Below the pieces are notes generated by a model that ran no database searches, was not told the origin of the DNA, and saw only the letters and a program-made list of their open reading frames with translations. Of a DNA stretch of 64,000 nucleotides, positions 21,819 through 32,099 are shown in pieces (within the stretch, counting starts at the first letter, position 1; every line of letters begins with the position of its first letter). Source of the stretch: Crambe crambe (taxonomy: Eukaryota; Porifera; Demospongiae; Poecilosclerida; Crambeidae); assembly GCA_963924555.1 (NCBI GenBank), contig OZ004590.1:496001-560000 (forward strand). Direction: 5' to 3'. Position numbers and translations under genes: made by a program.

Positions 21819-21971
21819 ATTTTAGTGCTGATCACATGACTTGTGACCAATCAAATTCCAGTTGGTCCTTACACAAGATTCCCTTCTTTTTCTTGACAGA
21901 GATTTAGTTGGCACAGGAGAAATACCAGAAGGTATGCCTGTTATGTATTATTGTGTGCCTGTTTGTTTGCT

Positions 21972-21981
21972 GTTTTTTTTT

Positions 21982-22020
<39 letters not shown>
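21972..22020 (+). repeat. (TTTC)n microsatellite
   Basis: Poly-T followed by about ten TTTC/CTTT units. Confidence 0.9.
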
Positions 22021-22021
<1 letters not shown>

Positions 22022-22469
22022 AAATAAGTAAAACAAGTTGGGTAGTCTTTTTAAAGACTAAGAACATGCAATTTAGCATTGAGCAAGCACACAGGATTGG
22101 TATTCACACATAGCTAGTATTCTGGATCTCACTATTCAATGGTTTCTGAATGCATACATAACTGTGGAATGCTTCAGTTCTAGTGACACAACCCAGCTGT
22201 TGGATTCTCCATGCACAAAGCTTTCATGGTGGACTAACCATAGCTAGGATCAAAGTTCAAATTGCACAACATACATCAATGTAAGAAAATGGTGTCCTGC
22301 TAGCCTAAACTATCTGTTTCTAAGCAACTAAAAACTTTGTTTTAATTTCTGACTCTGGTTAGACCAAAGAAAGTGTGAAGGTAGCCTTATATGATGTTTG
22401 AAACCTGCTGAGAAGCAGTTAACATATCTCTGCTCAGTGACATCTTGTGAAGGAAGTTGTTGTAGAAGC

Positions 22470-24545
22470 ACTGCAGAGAGCTCCTCAGATATTGTTCAGT
22501 AGAAAGCCAAGAGAATTTACCGAAGAGGGCCTGTGATGAAAGTGATGATGACAGTAATCAGAAAGAGAAAGAAGAGCATCAAGAACATCCAAGGGAAATA
22601 AGAAAGGGGAATCTGCTAGAAGAGGACAAACTACATTGGGCCAAAGAAAGAAGAAAGGGGAACCAAGGTACGTATGATGTACGCATATTCCAGTGAGGAT
22701 TACAACAGTCGCCATTTACCAGGTCAAAAGGTCAAATGTCTGATCAAGATTTACTTTGGTCTGACATCATATTGGTATAACACATCCCATTGCACTTAGG
22801 AATGTACCATATTATAATATGGCCGATCAACTCTTCCCATGGTCTGACATTTTGTCAAGAGAGTTATAATCCTCACTGATATTGACAAGCTAAACTGAAC
22901 ATACTGTGTATATTTGTGCACATACGCTCCAAAATCCTTCGTGTATTATCCCAGCAACCAAACTTGGATAGCAATACAACTCAGGCAGTAGTTATCGTAT
23001 TTTGCTATAGAAAAGCGTTCAATGGTCTATAACTGATGTTACTTCACCAACTGGTGGAGTCAACAGTGAGCCCTCAGCCACAAGTCATTGCATTTACAAC
23101 TGACTCGAAAGGACCCACTGAATGAAAGAAGCAAAAACACCATTTCAAACTTGTACTAACCAATGCAATTTGGAATCTATAGTACATCAATTTCTTCACA
23201 AAAAAAAGTTCATGTAGGAGCTGAAAGCCTTCTGGCAATGAATGTGGCTATGGGTCTTCTACAGTTACCTCAAATAAGTGACTATTGGAGTAAAGACAAA
23301 GTTTTCATTGACTCCCTAGTTTCTTTCTATCCTCACTCGTGATTATTTCTTAAGCTTTTTGCATGTAAATGATTCAACCAAGCAGAAGACGTATGGAGAA
23401 GTGGGATACGATCCTCTGTTCAAAGTTAGACCTTTATTAGTCTCGTACCCAGGCCCGCTTTCCACCGCCCCACGAAAAAAGCGGGCCTGGGTACGAGGCT
23501 AGACTTTTATTCGATCATTTTTCTGCTGTTTTTCCAGCATACTACTTCCCTTCTCAACACTTCTGTATTCAGTATAGATGTAATGATGATCAGTACCTGC
23601 TGTAGGGTAGCCTTCCTACAGTACCTCCCAAAGAAACCAATGAAGTTTGGAATAAGGTTTGGGTTAACTCTGAAGGAAAAAAGGGATATGTTCTTGCTTT
23701 TCAGGTATACACAGGAACAGAAACTGAGACTTCTAAAAAAGGTCTTGGATATAGAGTTACGTATAATGGATCTCATAAGGCTCTATATATGAGGGAAAGA
23801 ACCATCTGCTTTACGTGGACAATTTTTATACCAGTCCAACTTCACTGGTTGATTTGCTGTAAAAGGTGTGTACTGCACAGAAACTATTTGGACCAACAGA
23901 AATGGATTCCCCAAGTCTCTCATGATGACACAGAAGTCTTCTGAGCAAGGGTCATACCGGTTTGCAACTTGTTCAAAACATTCACTCACTGCTGCATGGT
24001 GGAAGGACAGAAAAGATGTTTATGCAATGAGTTCCTTTCACAAGATGGCCATTGAATATGTTCAAATGGATTGAAGGAAAAGATCTATTTTCCATGCCCT
24101 TCCATGATAACAATTACATGTGTGGGTGTTGATTTGACATCTCAGCTATTATTCAATGACAGAGGAGAACCCTAAAGTGGTGCAAGAAAGTGTTTTGGAG
24201 ACTTGAATGCATGGATTGCATTCAGGACTTATCCCTCTTCAGATGTGAAGACACTAAGGTTGTTTCGTCTCAAACTTATTGAAGAACTAGTACAACCTCT
24301 TTTGTCTATGCACCTGCACATTGTAGAAAGACAGACAGCATTGCTTGCAAGCCATCTTGTTGGGAAACATTTCCCTTACAAATCATCAAGCTTAGCGACA
24401 GAGATGCATTGTTTGTAGAAATAGACAATCACCCACAACTTCGAAGAGGATAGACACAAAATCATTGTCCAAAGTGTGATGCTTTCCTATGTTTGGGAAA
24501 ATGCTTCGAATATTACCATACTAATGGGTGCAGTTAAGATGTTAA
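22470..24545 (+). pseudogene. decayed piggyBac-type transposase, copy 2 (more complete)
   Basis: Covers most of the gene in broken frames. An acidic/basic stretch at 22500-22680 (DESDDDSNQKEKEEHQEHPR) may be the N-terminal region. MNVAMGLLQLPQISDYWSKD (from about 23240) starts the conserved core, followed by LHVNDSTKQKT-like and YDPLFKVR blocks. Next are VAFLQYLPKKPMKFGI, VNSEGKKGYVLAFQVYTG in another frame and VDNFYTSPTSL. LNAWIAFRTYPSSD (24207 on) is the C-terminal helix. A Cys/His module, HCPKCDAFLCLGKCFEYYH (about 24460-24520), matches the C-terminal zinc finger of the family. Stops and frameshifts abound. The 64-bp MITE at 23438 sits inside the core. Confidence 0.82.
23438..23501. mobile_element. 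64-bp hairpin MITE with TAGTCTCGTACCCAGGC ends
   Basis: TAGTCTCGTACCCAGGCCCG at the left is mirrored by CGGGCCTGGGTACGAGGCTA at the right. It is flanked by GACCTTTAT and GACTTTTAT, a 9-bp target duplication with one difference. Copy 1 of the segmental duplication (near 7270) has the uninterrupted site, confirming insertion after the duplication. Confidence 0.85.
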
Positions 24546-26656
24546 TGATTATTAACGAGGTAGTGCCCACGAATGTGTTGGCATATGCATGATTGCCAAC
24601 TTTTTATCAGGGATGGTAGGGACATATCCGTGCACTTACGTGTGGAAATGTTTTAGCCTAACCATGCCCATTTCCCCCTAACCACACCCTTTTGGATAAA
24701 CTGCACCTACTTGATGATAACTTGTGTATTGTAAAGATGCTGCAACTTGCATAAGTATTACCTGCCCATAATAATAATTATTACCTCATCAATACGTGTG
24801 TAGAAGAAGCTATATCAACTCTAGAGATAGTCTTTTATAAACGTCCTACGATAAAAGTTACCTTTAGATCTGTTACCTATTCCTGCAAATTCTTTGATCC
24901 ATTCTACGTCTCTTAGCCTTGGGAGGCTCAGCCATGCTTAGCTAGCTAGCTAAAGTTGACCTAAGGCAAGAGAAAGAGCAAAACAACTAGACTCTGGAGG
25001 GTGGAGCCTTGGAGTGTGATGCATGCTGGAATCATTTTTTGTTGAGTAAGCAAACAGTATCGTTCTCTCACCTATAGCTCCTCTAGTATCGGGACAGTTT
25101 TGTCTGTCGGGTGGGACTCGGGATATCATGAGTGCCCTGACCAAATTGGGACAGTTGGCAACTATGCATATGCATATGCATGTATGTAGATAAGAAGAGA
25201 CACAAGGACACAAGTATTTAAACGAGAGAGAGGGGCCTGTGAGTGGAACAGTCCAGTGCTTGTGCTGTGTGAGGTGGTTTAAGAGCAGAGGAGGATTGGC
25301 TCTCCATAAATGCATACAGGAAGCTGAGTACTACTGGGAGTTCTACTATGAGACTTTGCTGCTTTAAGGGGCAAACAGACCATTTAACGGCAACTACCAA
25401 ACAGGAACGTGAACATATGTACATACATATTATGTTTCCATCCCTGTCAGTATGTGTAAATGACTGTCTTGTGTTATAGGGGAAAGCCCCCCATAGGTAT
25501 GGTCTACCAACATGGTGAGATTGCCTACATACATCTGAGCTAACTATCCCCAATCTCTTCAGTATCACTTCATACACATTAGCATTCCATTTTTAAAAGA
25601 GTGGTCCATTGTACATACGTACAATAGTATCACACACTAATCAGGACACTAGTGCACTTAATGACATGGATCCAGTAATGTGGTTTCTAAACCTACACAA
25701 TGTCAAGGGCTGGACATATACAGGGTGTCATGATGAGTGGCACCACTCAGCCATCACTCACACTAATATGATCAACCGGTTACTGCCTCAAATCAATGGG
25801 TGTGTCAGAAGTGGCATTTTGTCCACCACACCTTTTTTCGTGTACCCTTGACTTAGTGCATCAACCCTTACATAAGAATTGCATTCAGATTCAGAGAAAA
25901 ATAAACTCACAATGATGACTTAGTGACCTGCTGATGTGGATATGATAATAGGGTAACTAGTCTGATACACACAGCCCCTGGCCTGCAGAGAAATAATAAA
26001 GGCCTGGTGATCCAATCAGAATCCATACAGAATCCATGCTAGGTCTGCTAATATGATAACTAACATTTATGATTGTGCATGGCACTTGGTCTGGGAATGA
26101 TGAGGCAATCGTTTCATACTGAGAATTTCCAAAGATCATTTTGGATATTGAGCAGGAGATCACTGATGTCGAGTTGAGCCAAGATGAGTAGGTAATTGAT
26201 ACGGCCTGCTTTCTGAATAAGCACCTTCTTTCTGCCACGCATGCGCGTAAACACCCACACGTGTTCGAAGTGCCCACTACCCTTCGTGACAGTGTGCCAA
26301 TTTTTGCTGTGCGGTTTCGAGCTGTGACAGCTTACAAAGACAGAGGAGCTGATGCTCAAGAAAGTATACTGGAAGATCCTTCGCACGATCCAGGGGCTAC
26401 CTTTGCGACGTCTATTGGGGCTCCATGACGCATGGCCCAAAAGAAACTATGCTTTATCCACTCCCTCTGCCAGTTGAATGATGATTGATTCTCTTGCCAA
26501 GCAGTGCCTTCTGGATCTCTTGGATCAGGGATTTTTAAGTAGCAGCATACTGTGCAGCTGGTCAGCTGCCCTACTGAACTCACTTTAGAACTGATGAAAA
26601 CATACACCAGTAAAGAACCTGGAAGCATCACATCAAAGGCAGACAAATTATAGATC

Positions 26657-26962
26657 TTTCTGTCAGGCAAACCTTGTTCCTTTCACTACTGTTGCCCATG
26701 TGCAAAGTGCAAAGTGCTCAAAAAATCCCTCTGCCACTATGTTTTAGACCAGTTTTATTTTTATTTTGCTTTGTTAATTTACATAATAACTTTTTATCTG
26801 CATGTACGGGCTGCAGGTTTTGCCTGTTGACCCTCAATACTGTTCTCACATTTGCCTTTCACTTTTCAACTGCTTCATTGTCCTCTTTATTCATAGTATT
26901 GTTAAGCAATAAAAATTAAAAAAATTAAAATAAAATAAAATAAAATATTTTTAAAAATCACT
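26657..26962 (+). mobile_element. A-tailed retroposed fragment present only in duplication copy 2
   Basis: Relative to copy 1 (near 10005, TTATAGATCACTATGC), copy 2 has about 305 extra bases ending in AGCAATAAAAATTAAAA and an (AAAAT)n tract. The polyadenylation-like AATAAA and the A-rich 3' end fit target-primed retroposition of a 5'-truncated non-LTR element or an mRNA. The bordering duplication is very short (ATC), so the mechanism is inferred. No coding block is recognisable. Confidence 0.6.
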
Positions 26963-27671
26963 ATGCTTACCTCAATGTATGGTGTGTGGATGAATGGACT
27001 TGTGTGCGTACCTGCCAGTCAGTGAGTATGATGCTCTGCAAGGGAAAGGTTTCACTACTGTGGTTCTTCACCATTGGGAATCACCAGCTGCTCCTTCAGA
27101 GTAACTTTGTGCATGGCTTCTGGTGATCTCGCTGTCAAAGCTGATGCAGCTCGATTCCACTGGAGACAGGATGGACACCTATTGGTGATCCAGTTTGCAA
27201 ACTCTGTGGACAACAGCCTGAGACTGCTTCCTTTCTCTCCACTTGTCCTCGACTTGCTGACACCTCCTGAGGGGTCCACAGGCAATGGTGTCAAGACTTA
27301 GAGATCCAACGGACAATCTACTCACAGGAGTTACCTGGATAGACGTCCCAGGCATAGCCTTTGCTCATCTGCCTGGTCACTCCTGCTTGCTCCTCTGTAA
27401 CCTTCCTATACTAGCCCTGCCCTGCCCCTGCCCTTCAGGCCCATGTGTGCATGGCATGTTTGGAGGTAAGAAAGAAAGAAAAAGTTCAAAGGCAGCTGCA
27501 AGCCCTACAGGAGCGTCATTTGATCATGACATGAAAGACAGTGACTACTAGGCCTACATAATTATTATAATTATATGGTTGGTATTGCAGGTAGCATAGC
27601 TTGTCTCATATTATTTTGCAAGCTTCATAGTCATCGCAGTCCTGTTGTTCGACAGAAAGTAGTTCAATAAA

Positions 27672-29930
27672 TGCTCTTTATTTAGAATAATTGCATCGAT
27701 AAATGCTCTCTATTTGGAATAATTGATCTCATGCCGTGACCTTTAAACTCGCAGGAGACGGGCACTAGCAAGCAGCAACGTCATATATTGACTGATGTCC
27801 AGAATTGGTAAGTGACTCGATGCTGTAATTAGAGTAATTCAGTATTCACGCACACGGGTAGAGTTTCTTCAGTGAGCTGATACGGTAAAGGGTCGGCTAC
27901 GCCGGACTGTCACAGCTAGCTAGCTAGCTAGCTATGATGGAGCTACAGTTGGAGAGTGCTACTATAAAAAGTGAGCCCCACACTAGTGATGATGATCTTT
28001 CAATAATTATATGTTCTAGACACAATGCTTGCAGTTATCACATCACAAGCACTGTATATTGTATATCAAGTACACTAGTCTTATTGGGTGCCCTATGTAT
28101 GGCCTTGTACTAGGCATGCTCAATTTACCAAGGTCATTATGAAAAGAAGCTACAACATTAGAATGTACGACATAATAGTGCTCCTTCATTCAACTCCCTT
28201 GTGTGGGCCTCACTGGTGCTCAGGATCTATTTTAAGATCTAACAACTTCTGCTGATATTACACCCATGAGTTCATAAAGGGTATTTATAACATTTAAAAA
28301 CTTCCGATGATATTGAGGGCACACCCGTCAGCCCCTTATTCAACATGATATGTTAGACACAGAAAAATACACACAGCTCAAACTGCAGAGAGAGTCAGGG
28401 TTTCATCTAGGAAGTTTTGTTTGGGAGGGAAGATGGTATGAGTCTTGAGAATTTTTACACAGCCATACCCACTCTTTGACCATGAATCAGCTGGCACATT
28501 TGATTCTTTGGCTGATATTTGGAAACCATTGTTCTGAATTGGTCATAGCTATCTAAATATTGCTCCTATTCATAAGTGCTCACAATGTTGGATAAAATAC
28601 ATGTAGCTACTTATCCTTTTCTTTCTACAAAGACCTCGAATCAGTTGTATCTGGAATCACATCAATCAGAAAGCAATTAAGTGATTTAATGAGTCTGAGT
28701 GACATGATTTTGGAATGTTTGGGGGGGGGGGATCTTCACCTATAGTAGATGAAACCCCACCCCCTGGGCCTATAGATGAAACCCTGAGAGTTTCACCCCC
28801 TGGGCCTATAGATGAAAACCCTACCTCCTGGGCCTATAGTACGTAGATGAAACCCTGAGAGAATAGTTAGTGGTGTAGTCTCTTTCATTATAGCTTCAGT
28901 TGTGAAAGGCCATATTTTTCATGAGTTTGTAAGAATCAGAGTTAGTGCTACACATTTTTCCCTCAAAAATTCATTTATTCTATCTAGTTATCAGTTAGTT
29001 TTGTGGTAGATATGTACAGAAGTGCTTCTAGAGTAGAAAAAAAGTGGCCATTCTCACATACAGATGAATTTTAGTGTGTTTTCAATCCCTTACATGTAGT
29101 ACATATGATAGATCAAAGGTACCTTTGGACACCAGAATAGCACAATGGCGTCACCTAGTCACTGCTATAGAAAACCAGTCAATCGGTGACAGGTGAATCC
29201 AAACAGATGCAGATATGTGCTGAACTGAAGTCTTAGAAATCAAAACACTTTCATTAATTAATGAAGTACCGCTAATTTGCAAGTGTAGTTAGTAATAGAG
29301 TGGTGTAACCATATCTGAAAGCAATGTAGACTACACATTATAATATCTGTTCCTCCATCATAAGGTCAAGGAGTACATACCTACGTACTTCACTCAGCAA
29401 TTGAGAGTAATTGGGAACACCTTTACTAGTATAGGTCTCGCTAGTTTATGTTCTCTATTACTGTAACCAGCCCATTATATAGAGAAATCATAATCATACA
29501 TGTCCGGGGCTTCCTGTGAAACAGAGGTGTACTTTTACTACCCTCTACTGTGTGTTTCAGAGCCTTCTCAAGTTGATGAGATTTCCTCTTTTATACTTCA
29601 AGGCTAGTTTACATTCATAGCAGATGGCTGTTCACTTCAGAAGCATGTGTACTGTTAAATAATGATCACCATTTTCATCATGACAGTAAAATATATCTGC
29701 TGAGTAAGATCTCAAAGAGCAAAATTTCACTACTGTACCCACAGAAAGTCTTTCCTGCCCTTTACTTCCTCTCCTGGTGTGTACTAGCATCCTTTATAGA
29801 AGTCTCAAGAATGTTCCTCTTCCTTTTCTATCCATCAGACTCCACTAAACTTACTTGGTTTCATCCTCTTTGAGAAATGAGATAAGTTTAAGAGACTACC
29901 TGTCAAGGTTCGACTTGGTGCATAGAATTA
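27672..29930. other. no recognisable gene; short local repeats
   Basis: Includes CTCTTTATTTAGAATAATT doubled at 27674-27725, an (AGCT)n tract at 27915-27932 and a triplicated CCCTGGGCCTATAGATGAAA unit at 28745-28860 next to a G run. ATGTCCAGAATTG followed by GTAAGTGA at 27792-27812 looks like a small exon with donor but has no further support. Otherwise nothing recognised. Confidence 0.4.
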
Positions 29931-30370
29931 TCGTGTTACTTACCCCATATACATGTGTTACTTACCCCTTAGTGTCTGTGTATGTGTTACTTACCCCTTA
30001 GTGATGGTGTTACTTACCCCTTAGTTACCCCTTAGTGATGGTGTTACTTACCCCATATACATGTGTTACTTACCCCTTAGTGTCTGTGTATGTGTTACTT
30101 ACCCCTTAGTGATGGTGTTACTTACCCCTTAGTTACCCCTTAGTGATGGTGTTACTTACCCCTTAGTTACCCCTTAGTGATGGTGTTACTTACCCCATAT
30201 ACATGTGTTACTTACCCCTTAGTGTCTGTGTATGTGTTACATCGGCTCTGCAGCCAATACTGTAGCTATTAGAATGCTTCGACTTCAGTCTCAACAATGC
30301 CAGTTTTTAAGGGTGCCGGTGATTGGTGAGGAAAAAATTACGCAAGTGATAAAGCTTTGTATCTTAGGTG
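29570..30370 (+). repeat. dispersed repeat, inverted partner of 36.58-36.83 kb
   Basis: AGTTGATGAGATTTCCTCTT (29571 on), TTCATAGCAGATG (29616), GGCTCTGCA and TTTTAAGGGTGCC with GTGATTGGTGAGG (30300 on) recur in the same order, reverse-complemented, at 36580-36830. The minisatellite at 29.93-30.24 kb lies inside this copy only, so it expanded here. Confidence 0.6.
29931..30238 (+). repeat. higher-order minisatellite of GTGTTACTTACCCC units
   Basis: Eleven GTGTTACTTACCCC cores alternate with four spacers: A ATATACAT, B TTAGTGTCTGTGTAT, C TTAGTGATG, D TTAGTTACCCCTTAGTGATG. Their order is ABCD, ABCDD, AB, so a block of about 115 bp is itself repeated. The array ends in a partial unit at GTGTTACATCGG. 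It has no coding potential. Confidence 0.92.
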
Positions 30371-30744
30371 AGAAATGTTCCATTTCCCTTCATATTTGGT
30401 GTGTATGGTTAGTCTTCTAATATGTTTTAGTTGAAGTCCTTATCAATTGTGATTGGGCTCCTTGGTAGCCTCGTTCCCAGGCTCTCAGTGAAACGGGAAA
30501 TGTGGGGGCGGAATTTTACACTGACATTAAATGCTTAAAGCAGTGATGTAGGGATTATTATTACGTAATTTGATGTTTGTTCACAGAAACTGCTATGAGT
30601 AAAAGTACAGACTAACCTTACATGGCCTTTTTATTTAGCATAATTTTTTCCCCCTCTATTTTAATGCTATTAATGTATAATTCTAGAATGGCTCAGACCA
30701 CGGAGTGGTTGCAAGCTATTCAGAATTGTATGAAGAAGGTGAAG

Positions 30745-30893
30745 TCGATCATATCAACGGTGTTTGGCCGGATTTCCTGCTCAAGACAGCTAATTTTTAC
30801 AGCTTTTAATGACAAAGTTGAAACTACGCCCATGGGCGTGGTCAATTTAGAGTATAAAACCCACTTACGCCTACCAGTTGTCGGCCTTTTGAT
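30745..30893 (+). repeat. DIRS left inverted terminal repeat
   Basis: ATATCAACGGTGTTTGGCCG to CAGTTGTCGGCCTTTT is the reverse complement of 35206-35346. It includes ACTACGCCCATGGGCGTGG and TATAAAA (30853-30859). Outside it, 30676-30744 is end-specific sequence that pairs with 30983-31064. Confidence 0.9.
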
Positions 30894-30979
30894 TAGCTCT
30901 TTCTTCCTTTTTTTTTTTTTTTTTTTGTCACCTTCCTCACATAAACGTACACCATCCTCTCCGGGAGGGTGGGTGGGAC

Positions 30980-31105
30980 CGTTGATATGATTGACTTCAC
31001 CTTCTTCATACAATTCCGAATAGCTTGCAACCACTCCGTGGTCTGAGCCATTCTAGAATTATATTTCAGAAGGCTCAGTCTCACATATCAACGGTGTTGT
31101 TTGTA
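30980..31105. repeat. DIRS internal complementary region
   Basis: The first half (ACCGTTGATATGATTGACTT to CCATTCTAGAATTATA) is the reverse complement of the element's left extremity (30676-30757). The second half (TATATTTCAGAAGGCTCAG to CATATCAACGGTGTT) is the reverse complement of the right extremity (35332-35370). They fuse at TTATA. In DIRS elements this region templates completion of the circular DNA. It lies just downstream of the recombinase stop. Confidence 0.88.
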
Positions 31106-31118
31106 GCTATGTACACGT

Positions 31119-32099
31119 TCATTTCTTAGAAACTTTAGCAAGCACTGCTCTGCCATAGTTACACTTCTCTGTAGGTTTATGATAAAACTTCTGGAAAACT
31201 GACTCCGAGCTCCAGTTTGCTGCTTTGAGGATATCATTAGTTGTGACCCCCATATTCGCAGCTTTAGATGTTGATGCTCCTCTCACCGAATGGGCATTGA
31301 ATATTGATGTGTCCACACCGGCTGCCTCCAAAATTGCCCTCAACCATCTGGCTATAGTACTAGAAACCACAGCCCTGTGGGGTTTGATAATAGCTAAAAA
31401 TAGCTTTGACTCCTTTCCCCTTATATCCACTGTCAATTTTTCATAAGCCTTTAAGGCTCTCACTGGGCACAGTTCTGGTGTGTCCGGGTATGAGGGAAAG
31501 AAGAAGGTTTCGATTGACTTCCCCTGTCTCGACTGTTTTGAAAGTCTTGAGGGAGAAAACTCCACCCCATCCACCCTAAAGGTTCTCAACTTGAGGTCCA
31601 GTGATGACAAGTCTGCTGATCTGGAGGGGCGTGTCAGGGCCAAGAGCATGACCGTTTTCCACGTCATGTGTTTCAAGGACAAGGTTTCATTCTTGCCTAA
31701 TGAATGTAGATGGTCCAATACAACTTGTACATCCCATGTACTAGAGTACTTTGGTAAGGGTGGTCTATCATTAAAGGCTCCCTTCAGCAGCCTTGTGACT
31801 AGAGGATGTTGTCCAACATTGAGACCCTCTACTTTCTCATGCACTGATGAGATGGCTGAGCGATAGGAGTTGAGTGAGTTGTAAGAGTATCCCTCAGCAA
31901 ACAGCTGAGCTAAGAAATTAACCACCTCACTCACAGGTCCGCAAAAGGGATCTGTACCCCTTCTATCACACCAGCTATGCCACTTTCCGAAGAGTGAGTC
32001 GTAAGATCTATTAGTCTTGACTCTTGTTGATTTGAGGAGTAGTGTTGTAGCTTCCTCCGAAAGCTTTTCACTTCTGTACCTTTCCCTGAGATGGGCCAT
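31119..32099 (-). CDS. DIRS tyrosine recombinase
   Basis: A frame of 326 codons counted from an ATG at 32099; the frame is open further upstream, where it overlaps pol. It inserts the element's circular DNA into the genome by site-specific-type strand exchange. An N-terminal SAM-like core-binding part (SYDSLFGKWHSWCDRRG, VVNFLAQLFAEGYSYNSLNS) is followed by the catalytic part. That contains the first Arg in LLALTRPSRSADL, the HxxR in FNAHSVRGASTSKAA and the nucleophile Tyr in SVFQKFYHK, so the visible catalytic residues are all kept. The last residues KVSKK lie 14 bp from the internal complementary region. The start codon is a choice; the recombinase may instead begin upstream or by reinitiation. 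Confidence 0.88.
   Translation of the reverse strand: MAHLRERYRSEKLSEEATTLLLKSTRVKTNRSYDSLFGKWHSWCDRRGTDPFCGPVSEVVNFLAQLFAEGYSYNSLNSYRSAISSVHEKVEGLNVGQHPLVTRLLKGAFNDRPPLPKYSSTWDVQVVLDHLHSLGKNETLSLKHMTWKTVMLLALTRPSRSADLSSLDLKLRTFRVDGVEFSPSRLSKQSRQGKSIETFFFPSYPDTPELCPVRALKAYEKLTVDIRGKESKLFLAIIKPHRAVVSSTIARWLRAILEAAGVDTSIFNAHSVRGASTSKAANMGVTTNDILKAANWSSESVFQKFYHKPTEKCNYGRAVLAKVSKK

Larger units (their letters stand above)
15744..27671 (+). repeat. segmental duplication, copy 2 (expanded)
   Basis: Matches 4755-10705 in order and orientation but is twice as long. Extra material includes 16.77-20.58 kb (P-element relic, Arg-rich relic, minisatellite), 21.57-23.26 kb (palindromic MITE, microsatellite and 5' part of the piggyBac relic), 24.19-24.55 kb (piggyBac C-terminus), a 64-bp MITE and a 305-bp A-tailed insert. 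Where the extra DNA belongs to the piggyBac gene, copy 1 must have lost it; where it is a clean transposon with a target duplication, copy 2 gained it. Confidence 0.85.

Noticed and set aside
29931-30238. Telomere-like sequence (repeated TTAGTTACCCC)
   Set aside because: The repeat is not TTAGGG and has a complex higher-order order; it is interstitial.
30720-31084. ORFs over the left end of the DIRS element
   Set aside because: They read through the inverted terminal repeat and internal complementary region, which are non-coding by structure.
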